DNA of 64,000 nt from Parachlamydiales bacterium (GCA_019694475.1 JAIBBX010000001.1:254001-318000), one strand, 5' to 3'; shown: positions 8,468 to 16,979, numbered from the stretch's first letter. Numbers and translations are program-made. The notes: generated from the sequence alone by a model not told the origin.

Positions 8468-9697
8468 CTAAATATTGATGGCGAGACGCTGCCTTCTAAA
8501 GAAAATGGTCACTGTGATGAGCCATAAAACAAATACTGCTACAGAAGTGTACCCGGCAATCTTTAGGAAATGCTGCTGAGCAACCGCTTGAAGAGCGATC
8601 AGCCCAACAGCGACAAACGCTTTCGATGATCGATAAGCAAAGACATCGATGACTGCCTTTGCCCGATATTTCGCATCGAGAGGCAACGGAGAATAAAGCA
8701 TCTCCCTCATCACGCCGAAAATCGAAAATTCCAATCCTTTGAGGAACACAAAAGAAAAAGATATAATTGCAAACGTTGGAATGCTGAGCGATAACACGGC
8801 CGATGAGCCGAGTAAAAACGGAACCAAAAAGTGGCCCCTACGAACCCCTAAAAACCGGATGATGAATAATCCCCCGAGAAACTGCAGTCCAAGGCTCAGC
8901 ATATTCACAAGCCCCATGATTTTGCCGTAGTAAGCAGTTCGAAGATCTTTTTCCAGGATATTCAGCTCCAGATGGATATTGAATTGATACTCCATCAAAG
9001 CAACAGAAGCTTGCATAAAGATCACAAGGCTCAAGATAGCGACCAAAATAGGGGTGCGGCGGATGAGAGAAAAGGCCTCTTTCGGCCGGGGATCCGGAGT
9101 CAAATCTTCTTTGAAAGTTTCTGCATTCAACGACGATCTCTTGAAAGCCATCGAATAGAAGAAAAGGAGCATTCCATACATTGGGACCGTTAAGAAAAGG
9201 ATATGCTCAGATCCGAAATAGGATGCCAAATAGCCCGGGACCGTGCTGCCAGCGATTGCGCCGATAGTCCCCATTCCATAAATGGAACCATAAAGATATT
9301 TGGCTCTTGTGGAAGGAATCGAGCTATGGATCATCGACCAAAGTTGTTTGAGCATGAGAAGGACATAGATATCTTTCCAAGCAAATTGGAAGAACATGAA
9401 CCATGGAAAAACCGTATATAAACAGCCTGCAGCCAAGTTGATGCTCATCGAAGCAATAGCTACGATGCCTAGCATTCGAAGGGGTCCCAGTTTAGGAAGA
9501 AAATGATTGTATAGCCAGATGACGCCGAGATTGAGGGGCACTGTTGCAAGCCAGACCCAAGGAAAGAGTTTATAGGAAAATTGGGTAAGAAAAAGGGCAT
9601 TGCTGGCAGGACGAGTGATTGCATATTCGCCGCAAATCACCGTTGCCGATAGCATGGCAAAAAAGATGAACCATTTTTCTTTGCTAGTAAAACTCAT
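8468..9697 (-). CDS. Membrane carrier distantly related to NTT/MFS nucleotide transporters
   Basis: A 409-residue polytopic membrane protein with about 11-12 hydrophobic segments. It is shorter than, but patterned like, the NTT family. Features resembling NTTs are FFQFAWKDIYVLLMLKQLWSMIH, YGSIYGMGTIGAIAGSTVPGYL, and near the end MREMLYSPLPLDAKYRAKAVIDVFAYRSSKA. The last mirrors the 'TKEMAYIPL...KGKAAID...' block of true translocases. The substrate is unknown. Its start overlaps the end of the HD-hydrolase gene by 4 bp (ATGA), so the two are translationally coupled. It is convergent with the bona fide translocase, suggesting an old duplication that has diverged strongly. Confidence is good for a transporter, low for the substrate. 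Confidence 0.75.
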   Translation of the reverse strand: MSFTSKEKWFIFFAMLSATVICGEYAITRPASNALFLTQFSYKLFPWVWLATVPLNLGVIWLYNHFLPKLGPLRMLGIVAIASMSINLAAGCLYTVFPWFMFFQFAWKDIYVLLMLKQLWSMIHSSIPSTRAKYLYGSIYGMGTIGAIAGSTVPGYLASYFGSEHILFLTVPMYGMLLFFYSMAFKRSSLNAETFKEDLTPDPRPKEAFSLIRRTPILVAILSLVIFMQASVALMEYQFNIHLELNILEKDLRTAYYGKIMGLVNMLSLGLQFLGGLFIIRFLGVRRGHFLVPFLLGSSAVLSLSIPTFAIISFSFVFLKGLEFSIFGVMREMLYSPLPLDAKYRAKAVIDVFAYRSSKAFVAVGLIALQAVAQQHFLKIAGYTSVAVFVLWLITVTIFFRRQRLAINI

Positions 9698-10995
9698 GAA
9701 TTCTCAAGGAAGTTGACGAGCTCAAGATCGCGCTCAGGCGAAATATAGACCCAATTTTCTTTTCGGGAAGGTACTTTGAGGAGAAGATCGGAACAATCTT
9801 TCGCTTTTTCAATGAGAAAATGGCGCCTTGATACAGGGAAACAGAGTCGGTCGGGAGGCAGATCGGCCTTATGGAATTCCCAGTCGATTTCATTATCTTC
9901 CAATTTATGGAAGGACTTGAATTGTTTTAAATCATCAGCGGAAATGTGATCGGGCAAAGCGATCGCTCGGAACCGATGCTTACGATAGATCACGCATTTC
10001 GCGTCAGCATGTCCAGGAAGTTTCGGATCTTTCGCAGCCTTGTTCAAAGCCGAAATCACATCCGTATCGCTCAGCGATAGAAACTCGTCGACATTTTCCA
10101 ATTTCTTCGCATAGTTGGCCATCATGTATCTACGCAGATGAAAATTGTAGGCCTTTACAGATGAATATTGATAGATTCTTCGATGCATGAAATGACGGGC
10201 AAGAAGAAGCGCTTCGCTCGACTCAAGCCCATTTTCATCGATCCCAAGCTGCAATTCATCCGCTCCCCGATCCGCGCTTGGTAAAATTCTGAGGCTCTCA
10301 ATCAATTGATGGTAATCGAAAAGGCCGTAAGCAACGCCAGTGCTTTTTGCGTCCCGGATCAAATAGTCAATGCGGTCAGCGCCAAAAAAGTCGCCGGTGA
10401 TCACTTCTGACACAATCCTTTCCCAAGGACTAAACGCCTGACCTGTGACTTCTTGCCATTTCTTTTCCCCAACGGAAATCTTTTTGATATCTTCAATCAC
10501 ATTCCGGTCGACCAGCTCCTCAATGCAATTCGGACACTTTTTCAATTTGTCCCAAACTGGCTCCATGTAGGGGCTGTCGATGATTTTCAACGTCCAATTC
10601 TCATGTCCGAAAGGACCGAGCAGATCTTTTTCAGCCACATGAGAAAATGGCAAATGGCCCAAGTCATGGCAAAGGGCTGCCATTCGGATCACCCTGCGCC
10701 AATATAAAAAGTCTGCAGATCCCTTTCTCGGAACGAAATGGAATACATCAGGCCTGACCGACTTACATATCTTCTCAAACATCAAGGTGGCAAGGGCCAT
10801 CACGCCCAAGGAATGCTCAAAACGGGTGTGGGTTGCTCCCGGATAGACGAGATAAGCGATCCCAAGCTGATGGATGTAGTGAAGCCGCTGAAAAGGCAAA
10901 CTGTCAATAAGTTCTTTCTCATATTCATCAAAAGGGATGAAGCCATGAATCGAATCGTAAATTTTTTTATCAGCGTACAAGAAATCTTTTACCAT
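9694..10995 (-). CDS. HD-domain phosphohydrolase (dNTPase-like)
   Basis: A 433-residue cytosolic metal-dependent phosphohydrolase. The HD-superfamily metal ligands appear in order: ATHTRFEHSLGVMALA (about residue 57), ALCHDLGHLPFSH (about 110) and the distal Asp in GADRIDYLIRDA (about 200). This layout matches the YdhJ/SAMHD1-like HD proteins that hydrolyse dNTPs or related nucleotides. Whether this one is a dGTPase is not shown. It is the first gene of a two-gene unit with the NTT-like carrier (4-bp overlap), which hints at a shared role in nucleotide handling. A 136-bp divergent promoter region separates it from the CPBP protease gene. Confidence 0.85.
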   Translation of the reverse strand: MVKDFLYADKKIYDSIHGFIPFDEYEKELIDSLPFQRLHYIHQLGIAYLVYPGATHTRFEHSLGVMALATLMFEKICKSVRPDVFHFVPRKGSADFLYWRRVIRMAALCHDLGHLPFSHVAEKDLLGPFGHENWTLKIIDSPYMEPVWDKLKKCPNCIEELVDRNVIEDIKKISVGEKKWQEVTGQAFSPWERIVSEVITGDFFGADRIDYLIRDAKSTGVAYGLFDYHQLIESLRILPSADRGADELQLGIDENGLESSEALLLARHFMHRRIYQYSSVKAYNFHLRRYMMANYAKKLENVDEFLSLSDTDVISALNKAAKDPKLPGHADAKCVIYRKHRFRAIALPDHISADDLKQFKSFHKLEDNEIDWEFHKADLPPDRLCFPVSRRHFLIEKAKDCSDLLLKVPSRKENWVYISPERDLELVNFLENS

Positions 10996-11131
10996 ATGGG
11001 ACCCTCAAAGACTGATTATCGCACCCCAAGCCTTTCTGAGCAATCCTTCAGGCCGAAAAATACAAATAGATTCTAATATATAATTTGGATTAAAATTTCC
11101 GCATAAAATTTATTCTCAAGATTTTATTACA

Positions 11132-11875
11132 ATGCTAGTCAGGCGAAAACAGGGCCATAATGGGGTGCCGCAAGAGCCGACAACAGCCCCTAAGCCTGCG
11201 AGTTCTTGCGAGAAAGTGAGAAGCTGGTTTCGCAATTTCGGGTTTGGGGTTATTGCTGGATCAATTGCCGTTCCGATTTCTTCTGCTGCAATTTATTTAA
11301 CCCAAAATCTCGGTTTGCTGCCAAAATTGCCGGATCATGAAAGCTTATTAAAAGAAAGTTTTGTCAAATTAGCCAAACTGAATGTCTCATTGGATGCGAC
11401 AAGCATCTTAAAATCAACATGTCCCATTCAAGAATACGTCACGCAATTCAACCGTGCATTTCCCGAAATGGGCAAGCAAACCGTTCTGAGTATGAAAGGG
11501 ATTATGGTTGGCGCGACAGGCTTTATGCAGCCCATCCTTGAAGAGACCTTTTTCCGGGGGATTTTCCAAGATTTAGTTCTGAGACGCTTTTGCACGTCTG
11601 TTATACAAAAAATATCACCTGAACAAGCCCCCTTTTTCCGATCCACTACAGCAAAAGTGATGAGAATCTTTTTGACTGCCGGTTTTTTTGCTCTCATGCA
11701 TCTCGGAAATGCGGTAACGATGCCTACAGCCTATGTCGCCGGCCAGGTGGGATCCTGTTTCTTAAAAGGGCTATTCTATGGAGCGCTCAAAGAATCGAGC
11801 GGACTTGCCAGCACAATTGGCGCACATATGGCAAATAACCTGCTTGCCATCCGCAACCATCTGATCAGCTGCTAA
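11132..11875 (+). CDS. CPBP-family intramembrane metalloprotease
   Basis: A 247-residue membrane protein with the three motifs of the CPBP (CaaX protease and bacteriocin-processing, 'Abi') family. These are EETFFRGIFQDLV at about residue 138 (EExxxR), FFALMHLGNA at about 190 (FxxxH) and GAHMANN near 229 (HxxxN). A soluble N-terminus with TTAPKPASSCEK precedes the first membrane segment (about 35-55). Residues 65-115 are an extra loop. In other bacteria such proteins are linked to bacteriocin self-immunity or peptide processing; the substrate here is unknown. It stands alone, and the toxin-antitoxin promoter begins one base after its stop codon. Confidence 0.8.
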   Translation: MLVRRKQGHNGVPQEPTTAPKPASSCEKVRSWFRNFGFGVIAGSIAVPISSAAIYLTQNLGLLPKLPDHESLLKESFVKLAKLNVSLDATSILKSTCPIQEYVTQFNRAFPEMGKQTVLSMKGIMVGATGFMQPILEETFFRGIFQDLVLRRFCTSVIQKISPEQAPFFRSTTAKVMRIFLTAGFFALMHLGNAVTMPTAYVAGQVGSCFLKGLFYGALKESSGLASTIGAHMANNLLAIRNHLISC

Positions 11876-11876
11876 T

Positions 11877-11921
11877 TTGACAAAAAATAGATTAGTCAAT
11901 ACAATGTATATACGATTGTAT
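11877..11921 (+). promoter_or_regulatory. Sigma-70-type promoter and operator-like palindrome of the toxin-antitoxin operon
   Basis: TTGACA at 11877-11882, a 17-bp spacer, then TACAAT at 11900-11905 give a near-consensus promoter. An inverted repeat ATACAAT (11899-11905) and ATTGTAT (11915-11921) overlaps the -10 box. This is a plausible operator for autorepression by the AbrB-type antitoxin encoded 18 bp downstream. Confidence 0.7.
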
Positions 11922-11938
11922 TAACACCTCGAGGGCGT

Positions 11939-12175
11939 ATGACGGTTACAAAAAAACTCACTAAGCACGGAAATAGCTATGCTCTTGTTATTGAACGACC
12001 TATCCTCGAACTTTTAGGGATAGACGGCGACACCCTCCTTCAAATTTCAACTCCAGACGGAGTTTCGATCGTGATTACCCCTCTGAAAGCAAAAAATGAA
12101 AAACGTCGTTTTTCTTCCGCCCTTAAAAAAATCAATAAGAAGTACGGACGAACCTTGAAGCGCCTTGCAGAGTAA
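11939..12175 (+). CDS. AbrB/MazE-type antitoxin
   Basis: A 78-residue DNA-binding protein with a swapped-hairpin AbrB fold: KKLTKHGNSYALVIERPILELLGIDGDTLLQIS, then VSIVITPL, and a basic tail rich in K and R (from about residue 50) that would bind the toxin or DNA. A purine-rich GAGGG lies just upstream of the ATG. It is followed by a Doc-family toxin gene, and AbrB-like antitoxins are known partners of such toxins. It probably neutralises the toxin and represses its own promoter through the 11899-11921 palindrome. The two genes are separated by a foldback element, which is unusual for a module normally only a few bases apart. Confidence 0.85.
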   Translation: MTVTKKLTKHGNSYALVIERPILELLGIDGDTLLQISTPDGVSIVITPLKAKNEKRRFSSALKKINKKYGRTLKRLAE

Positions 12176-12177
12176 GC

Positions 12178-12358
12178 CTCATGAGACTATCCCACTATTC
12201 GAGTTTTCCTGTTTATGATCTTTTGGACATATTTCAAATGCCCTTTCTTGGCCGTGTGTTTTCACACGGCCTTCGAAAGGGGAACCCTGAAGGGCATTCG
12301 AAATCTGTTCCAAAATTTCTAAAAACATTTAAAACCCTAATAGTGGGATAGTCTCATG
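12178..12358. mobile_element. MITE-like foldback element between antitoxin and toxin
   Basis: Perfect 20-bp inverted repeats end the element (12180-12199 and 12339-12358, starting with CATGAGACTATCCC). Inside, an imperfect second pair of arms (12221-12245 with 12290-12315) and a perfect 9-bp hairpin with TTTT loop (GGCCGTGTG, 12250-12271) make nearly the whole 179 bp self-complementary. CTCATG flanks both sides (12178-12183 and 12353-12358) and may be a target-site duplication. It has no coding capacity. It begins 2 bp after the antitoxin stop codon, and its right end supplies the ATG of the toxin gene. Confidence 0.75.
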
Positions 12359-12739
12359 GAGATTTATTTTCTAACACTTGATGATGTTATCGAAATTCAC
12401 CTAGATCAATTGAGCCATTATGGCGGTAAAAAAGGGATTCGAGAACAAAACTTGCTCATTTCAGCCATTTCACAACCTTTTAGTACATTCAATGGAGTAT
12501 ATCTTCACAAAACAATACACGATAAAGCAGCTGCCTATCTATTCCACATTTGCCAAAACCATCCATTTATCGATGGCAACAAAAGAGTTGCGTTAGTTTC
12601 CGCATTAATTTTTTTAGCTATGAATCAGCAACCGATTGATTATCAAGAAAATGATCTAGAAGAAATGACATTGAAGGTAGCATCAGGCAAGATGAAGAAA
12701 GAAGCCATTGCTGAATTTTTATCCAAATGCTTGGGATAA
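12356..12739 (+). CDS. doc: Death-on-curing (Doc/Fic) family toxin
   Basis: A 127-residue Fic-fold protein of the Doc family. The active-site loop is HPFIDGNKRVALVSALIFL at about residue 68, where the Doc group has NKR instead of the GNGR of AMPylating Fic proteins. Doc toxins phosphorylate EF-Tu and stop translation. The upstream half (LTLDDVIEIHLDQLSHYGG, IREQNLLISAISQP) is also typical. It pairs with the AbrB-type antitoxin. The ATG at 12356 lies inside the last bases of the foldback element; GGGA 8 bp upstream is the only candidate ribosome-binding site and is weak. The toxin could therefore be poorly translated. The frame is intact, so it is not an obvious pseudogene. Confidence 0.87.
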   Translation: MEIYFLTLDDVIEIHLDQLSHYGGKKGIREQNLLISAISQPFSTFNGVYLHKTIHDKAAAYLFHICQNHPFIDGNKRVALVSALIFLAMNQQPIDYQENDLEEMTLKVASGKMKKEAIAEFLSKCLG

Positions 12740-13756
12740 TCAATCAGGTCTTGGTTTGCTTTCGTGAATGTAGGAGACGCTCACTTGAACGAATTCTGCT
12801 TTGCGCTGGAGTTCTTTGATATTGCGAGCCCCGCCGTAAGTCATCCCGCTGCGGATGCCTCCAAGTAGATTCGCAAGAAGTTCTTCGGCCGTACCAGAAA
12901 CAGGCCCCCAGAAATCGATCCCCTCAGCAACAGTCTTCGCTTTTAGACCGCCGTAAAACTCATTTTGGAAATCGGCCGACGCTTGGCCGCGGAATTTGGC
13001 TTCGTATCCGGATGGATACTTGTCCGATTTGCGCTTAGGCGCTGCCGATTCAAGAGTTTGGCTAAAGAGTTTACCGACCATGACGGTGCTTGCCCCTGCA
13101 GCTAGTGCGAGAACCACGTCGCGGCTCGTCCGTATGCCGCCGTCGGCGATGAGCGGAACGCGCAGTTTTTCAGCGATGCGTGCGCAATCTTGAACGGCTG
13201 TAAATTGCGGCACCCCAAACCCGGTTACCATTCGGGTTGTGCAAGCAGCTCCAGGGCCAACGCCCACTTTCACAGCATCTGCCCCAGCATTCACTAGATC
13301 GTGGTAGGCCATGGCAGTGCAAACATTGCCTGCGATAATTTCTTTGTCAGGGTGTTTTTCTTTTAGCTCTTCAATATGTTTGAACATCCGATCTGAGTGG
13401 CCGTGGGCGACATCGATGCAGACTCCGAGCGCGCCCAAATCGAGAAGTTTGCGCGTCTCGTCGATTTTTTGAATGCCGCATGAGATGAAGGTCTTGTCGC
13501 GAAATTTCTTCACCCACTTTTCCTGCATCTCAAAAGGAGTAAACCTATGGAAGATAGGGATCGATCCTTGTGCAATTAGGATTTCAGCCATCTCTTCTGA
13601 GATCACTGAATCCATATTCGCTGCCAAAATCGGAATGCCGATCTTCAACTTCCGAGTCAGCCAGCTTTCAAGCGAAGGCTCGGTTCTTGAAGGAATGTTG
13701 TTAAATTGCGGCACTAAAGCCACATCATCGTAGGTTAAAGCATGTCGCATAAACAT
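12740..13756 (-). CDS. guaC: GMP reductase / IMP dehydrogenase family protein, CBS-less
   Basis: A 338-residue TIM-barrel enzyme. The catalytic loop is [20 protein letters not shown] at about residue 164, with the active-site Cys in place. [26 protein letters not shown] forms the phosphate-binding site, and [18 protein letters not shown] lies near the C-terminus. It lacks the two CBS domains that make IMP dehydrogenase about 480 residues, and its length matches GMP reductase (GMP plus NADPH to IMP plus NH3). The end with TYGGA-NIKEL also fits GuaC better, but a CBS-less IMP dehydrogenase cannot be excluded, so the symbol is tentative. It is convergent with the toxin gene, with the two stops directly adjoining. 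Confidence 0.75.
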   Translation of the reverse strand: MFMRHALTYDDVALVPQFNNIPSRTEPSLESWLTRKLKIGIPILAANMDSVISEEMAEILIAQGSIPIFHRFTPFEMQEKWVKKFRDKTFISCGIQKIDETRKLLDLGALGVCIDVAHGHSDRMFKHIEELKEKHPDKEIIAGNVCTAMAYHDLVNAGADAVKVGVGPGAACTTRMVTGFGVPQFTAVQDCARIAEKLRVPLIADGGIRTSRDVVLALAAGASTVMVGKLFSQTLESAAPKRKSDKYPSGYEAKFRGQASADFQNEFYGGLKAKTVAEGIDFWGPVSGTAEELLANLLGGIRSGMTYGGARNIKELQRKAEFVQVSVSYIHESKPRPD

Positions 13757-13797
13757 CCATGCTATTAGAAAATGGGCTTTTTAGCTAACATTTTGAA

Positions 13798-14535
13798 ATG
13801 ATTTCAGTCTGCATCCTAACAAAAAACGCCGCCGCCACGCTCAAAGCAACGCTCGACTCTGTCCGTTCCTTTGATGAAGTCATCCTCCTCGATAACGGCT
13901 CAACCGATGACACCATTGCGATTGCCAAAACATTTCCAAATGTCCAAATTCATATGAGTCCATTCATTGGGTTTGGGCCTTTGCGCAATGAAGCAGCCCG
14001 GCTTGCCCGCCACGATTGGATCTTATCTTTAGACAGCGACGAAGTTCTCTCCCCCGCTCTTCTCGCCGAACTCGAAACAATCCAACTCCATCCGCAAAAT
14101 GCCTATTTTTTTCCCCGCCACAATTACTACAATAAAAAGCGGATCAAAGGCTGCGGATGGGACCCAGAACAGATCGCTCGACTCTATAATCGCAACTTTG
14201 CAAAATTTTCGTCTTCGCAAGTCCATGAAAAACTCGAAGCAAACCATTTCACCCGCCTCAGCTCCCCGATTCTCCACACACCTTATCGATCAACCGCCGA
14301 CTTTCTGGCAAAAATGCAGCACTATTCAACTCTTTTTGCCGAACAGTACCGCGGTAAAAGACGCTCTTCCTTTGCCATCGCCATGGCTCATGCCGTCTAC
14401 GCATTCTTTCGCAGCTACATCCTGAAAAGAGGACTTTTTTGCGGCAAAGAAGGATTTCTCATTTCTCTCTATAATGCCAACACCACTTTATATAAGTATC
14501 TCAAACTCGCCGAGTTAAACAACCTCAAGATTTAA
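13798..14535 (+). CDS. Family 2 glycosyltransferase, WaaE/KdtX-like
   Basis: A 245-residue GT-A fold enzyme of the type that adds a beta-linked hexose to the LPS inner core. It begins ISVCILTKNAAATLKATLDSVRSFDEVILLDNGSTDDT, typical of the UDP-sugar-binding half. The acidic metal motif is LSLDSDEVLSP at about residue 77. FFPRHNYYNKKRIKGCGWDPEQIARLYNR and QVHEKLEA follow, as in WaaE homologues. The exact sugar and acceptor cannot be told. It is divergent from guaC by 41 bp and 26 bp upstream of an MFS exporter on the same strand. It fits with waaA, elsewhere in the window, in lipo-oligosaccharide assembly. Confidence 0.8.
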   Translation: MISVCILTKNAAATLKATLDSVRSFDEVILLDNGSTDDTIAIAKTFPNVQIHMSPFIGFGPLRNEAARLARHDWILSLDSDEVLSPALLAELETIQLHPQNAYFFPRHNYYNKKRIKGCGWDPEQIARLYNRNFAKFSSSQVHEKLEANHFTRLSSPILHTPYRSTADFLAKMQHYSTLFAEQYRGKRRSSFAIAMAHAVYAFFRSYILKRGLFCGKEGFLISLYNANTTLYKYLKLAELNNLKI

Positions 14536-14561
14536 TCGCTTCATTCTGCTAGAAAAAAGAC

Positions 14562-15941
14562 ATGCAGAGATTCTCTAAATGGGGCACCCTTGCTTCTTGT
14601 TCGCTCTCCTGTTTTCTGGTTTGGCTTGATTTTGCCATTGTAAACACAGCCATCCCTGCGATTCAAAAAGATCTGGGAGCATCGATCCTTCAAATGCAGT
14701 GGGTGATGAACGCCTACATCATCGCCCTGGCAGTGCTCATCGTCTCCTTGGGACGGATTTCCGACCATTATGGGCCCAAGAAAATGCTTCTAATTGGAGT
14801 CCTTTTATTCGGCTTATTCTCTTTGACTGCGGGACTTGCTGCTAACCCAATTTTGCTTATCTTGTCCAGGTTTATGCAGGGAGTTGCAAGCGCAGCGATC
14901 ATTCCAACCTCTATTGCTCTTATTTCTCATGCCTTTCCGGGAGAACAAAAAGGATATGCGTTAGGAGTTTGGGGCGGAGTCGGAGGAGTTGGCATGGCGA
15001 TAGGCCCTGTTGTCGGCGGTTTTTTGGTGAGCTTGCTCAGCTGGAGATGGATTTTTTTCATCAATGTACCTTTATCGGTCGTGGCGATCGCAACGATGAT
15101 TTATTACGTAGTGGATTCGAAAAAAGAGGAAAGAGCCCTTAAGCCTGACTATAAAGGCGTCATTCTTTTGACAGTCGGGCTATTTTCATTGGTATTTGCT
15201 CTGATGCATGGCCCTGATTGGGGATGGATTTCGCAAAAGGCAGCTTTTTTCTTCATCTTGTCAGTTATTTCATTCATCGCCTTTTTTATTTTGGAAAAGC
15301 GCTCCAAATCTCCCACAATCCCATTTGTCTTATTCAAACACGTCGATTTTCTTCGCGGTACGCTTGCTATGATCGGCCTTGTCTTTGCATTTACTTCGGT
15401 TCTTTTTTTGATTCCGCTCTATCTCATCAATGTGCGTGGCGAAGAAGCTTATCAAGCAGGACTCATGATCTTACCCATCACTGGCGGAATTGCCATCTTA
15501 TCGCCGATCACTGGGAAGCTGATGCTCAAGCACTCCCACAATAAATTGATCCTGATCGGACTTGCTCTATATCTTGCCAGCCTGTTTTTTCAGATCTTTA
15601 TCAATCCCGAGACTTCGTATGCTTGGCTCTTAATCTGCTACTTTCTTCTGGGAATGGGATGGGGAATTGCCAGAACTCCCGCAACAACAATGGCAGTAGC
15701 AGCAGCGCCTTCTGAATTTGCGGGAACAGGCTCTGGAGTTCTCTGGACGGTGCAAAATGTTTTTGGAAGCATCAGCATCGCTATCATCTTGACGCTTTTT
15801 AGGACTCTTTCTGGCGAAGGAAAATTCTCTCCACAATCTTTTACGGCAGGCTACAGAGCTTCTTTAATAGTTTTGACCTGCGTATTTATTGCCATCATTT
15901 TTTTATTCCTCATTCTGAGGAAAAAAACTGCTATTCGATAG
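14562..15941 (+). CDS. MFS drug-efflux transporter, DHA2 (EmrB/QacA) type
   Basis: A 459-residue inner-membrane protein with about 14 hydrophobic segments. Motifs of the 14-TM drug:H+ antiporters are seen: LDFAIVNTAIPAIQKDLGAS in helix 1, WVMNAYIIALAVLIVSLGRISDHYGPKKMLLIG (motif A region, about residues 46-78), RFMQGVASAAIIPTSIALI, and GVWGGVGGVGMAIGPVVGGFLVSLLSWRWIFFINVPL (motif C). The substrate is unknown; efflux of toxic compounds is the usual role. The stop overlaps that of the convergent effector-binding gene by 11 bp. The gene is intact. Confidence 0.88.
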   Translation: MQRFSKWGTLASCSLSCFLVWLDFAIVNTAIPAIQKDLGASILQMQWVMNAYIIALAVLIVSLGRISDHYGPKKMLLIGVLLFGLFSLTAGLAANPILLILSRFMQGVASAAIIPTSIALISHAFPGEQKGYALGVWGGVGGVGMAIGPVVGGFLVSLLSWRWIFFINVPLSVVAIATMIYYVVDSKKEERALKPDYKGVILLTVGLFSLVFALMHGPDWGWISQKAAFFFILSVISFIAFFILEKRSKSPTIPFVLFKHVDFLRGTLAMIGLVFAFTSVLFLIPLYLINVRGEEAYQAGLMILPITGGIAILSPITGKLMLKHSHNKLILIGLALYLASLFFQIFINPETSYAWLLICYFLLGMGWGIARTPATTMAVAAAPSEFAGTGSGVLWTVQNVFGSISIAIILTLFRTLSGEGKFSPQSFTAGYRASLIVLTCVFIAIIFLFLILRKKTAIR

Positions 15942-16386
15942 CGATATAAACTTTTACATTCGGATTTTTTTGAGGATTGAACTTGTGGCTATAGAATTCG
16001 AAATCGTGAGTGTAGGCTCTTTTTAGATTGGCCTTCCAAATCGCCTGCCATACAGCGATCAATCCTTGAGGGAATGGGCCTTGAGAAGTATAGACTGCGT
16101 ACTTAGCCTCTGGAATCTCTCTTCCAACCAATCCGGCAGGAAGATTTTTTAAAGAAGAAACCTCGCAACCAATAAGCAGCGTATAGGGTCCATTAAAGTC
16201 GCTTTCGTAATCTGTATAAATCCCGTATACATCGTCGCCTACCCGATTCGGGATCTTTTGCAAGATCTGCTCGCGATAAAAGCGTTCCCAATGGGCAGAA
16301 ATGGTAGAACCCGCCTCTTGATTATTCGTTCTTAGCGGGATGCCGACAAAGAATTTTTTAGGCTGTTTTTCTATCTCATGCTTCAT
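15931..16386 (-). CDS. GyrI-like / AraC effector-binding domain protein
   Basis: A 151-residue single-domain protein of the SOUL/GyrI-like fold used to bind small ligands. Typical elements are FFVGIPLRTNN near the start, ISAHWERFYREQILQKIPNRVGDDVYGIYTDYESDFNGPYTLLIGCEVSS, and YAVYTSQGPFPQGLIAVWQAIW, ending with YEFYSHKF-like and VYIAIE strands. It has no DNA-binding helix-turn-helix, so it is more a ligand-binding or gyrase-inhibitor-type protein than a regulator. It overlaps the upstream acetyltransferase by 4 bp, forming a two-gene unit. The cellular ligand is unknown. Confidence 0.8.
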   Translation of the reverse strand: MKHEIEKQPKKFFVGIPLRTNNQEAGSTISAHWERFYREQILQKIPNRVGDDVYGIYTDYESDFNGPYTLLIGCEVSSLKNLPAGLVGREIPEAKYAVYTSQGPFPQGLIAVWQAIWKANLKRAYTHDFEFYSHKFNPQKNPNVKVYIAIE

Positions 16387-16874
16387 TTTTCGCCTCGAGT
16401 TTTGTGTATAAGCTGATCAATCGACTCTTCAGTCATTCTAAATACAGTCCATTCAGACATAGGAATAGCGCCGATTTTCTTGTAAAAGTTGACGGCTCTT
16501 TCGTTCCAATCAAGCACCCACCATTCGACGCGTCCGCAGTTTCTTGATTTTGCCAAACGGCATATTTCTTTTAAAATAAGTTCTCCATACCCTTTTCCTC
16601 GGCATTCAGGACGAACATATAGATCTTCGATATAGATCCCTTTTCTACCTAAAAAAGTGGAGAAATTGTGGAAAAAGAGGACGAAACCTACAGCCCGCCC
16701 ATTTTCTTCAGCAATCAAAACCTCAGGGCCTTTAGGATCTACGAATAAGCTTTCGTGCAAAGTTTTTTCATCGGCAACTACTTGATCGAGAAGCTGTTCG
16801 AAATCGGCCAACTCTCGAATCATTTGCAAAATTAATGATGTGTCCTGTGGGTGGGCTTTTCGAATGGTAAACAT
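16383..16874 (-). CDS. GNAT-family N-acetyltransferase
   Basis: A 163-residue acetyl-CoA-dependent acetyltransferase. The fold starts FTIRKAHPQDTSLILQMIRELADFE. The acetyl-CoA pyrophosphate loop is PECRGKGYGELILKEICRLA at about residue 91, and WWVLDWNERAVNFYKKIGA is the motif B end. The pattern is closest to the spermidine/spermine N1-acetyltransferase (SSAT) subgroup, including YIEDLYVRPE, so a polyamine or diamine substrate is possible but not shown. It is upstream of, and coupled to, the GyrI-like gene (4-bp overlap). The promoter should lie in the 23 bp before the tRNA gene or further upstream. Confidence 0.85.
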   Translation of the reverse strand: MFTIRKAHPQDTSLILQMIRELADFEQLLDQVVADEKTLHESLFVDPKGPEVLIAEENGRAVGFVLFFHNFSTFLGRKGIYIEDLYVRPECRGKGYGELILKEICRLAKSRNCGRVEWWVLDWNERAVNFYKKIGAIPMSEWTVFRMTEESIDQLIHKTRGEK

Positions 16875-16896
16875 TAATTTGCCTGCAGAAAGGTAA

Positions 16897-16970
16897 TGAC
16901 GGTAGCCGGATTCGAACCAGCGACACGTGGATTATGATTCCACTGCTCTAACCAGCTGAGCTATACCGCC
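16897..16970 (-). tRNA. tRNA-Met (CAU), elongator type
   Basis: A 74-nt cloverleaf can be drawn. Acceptor GGCGGTA pairs with TACCGTC (one G-U), the D-arm is GCTCAGCTGGTTAGAGC, the anticodon stem is GTGGA/TCCAC with loop ATCATAA, and the T-arm has GGTTCGAATCC. The anticodon is CAU. CCA is not encoded. A lysidine-modified tRNA-Ile2 also reads CAU, so the identity is likely but not certain. Confidence 0.85.
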
Positions 16971-16979
16971 ATTAAGAAA

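Noticed and set aside
12178..12358. Interpretation of the palindrome as a transcription terminator or CRISPR-like repeat
   Set aside because: The stem has no clear T run in operon orientation, and there is only one unit with long terminal repeats; a foldback element explains it better.
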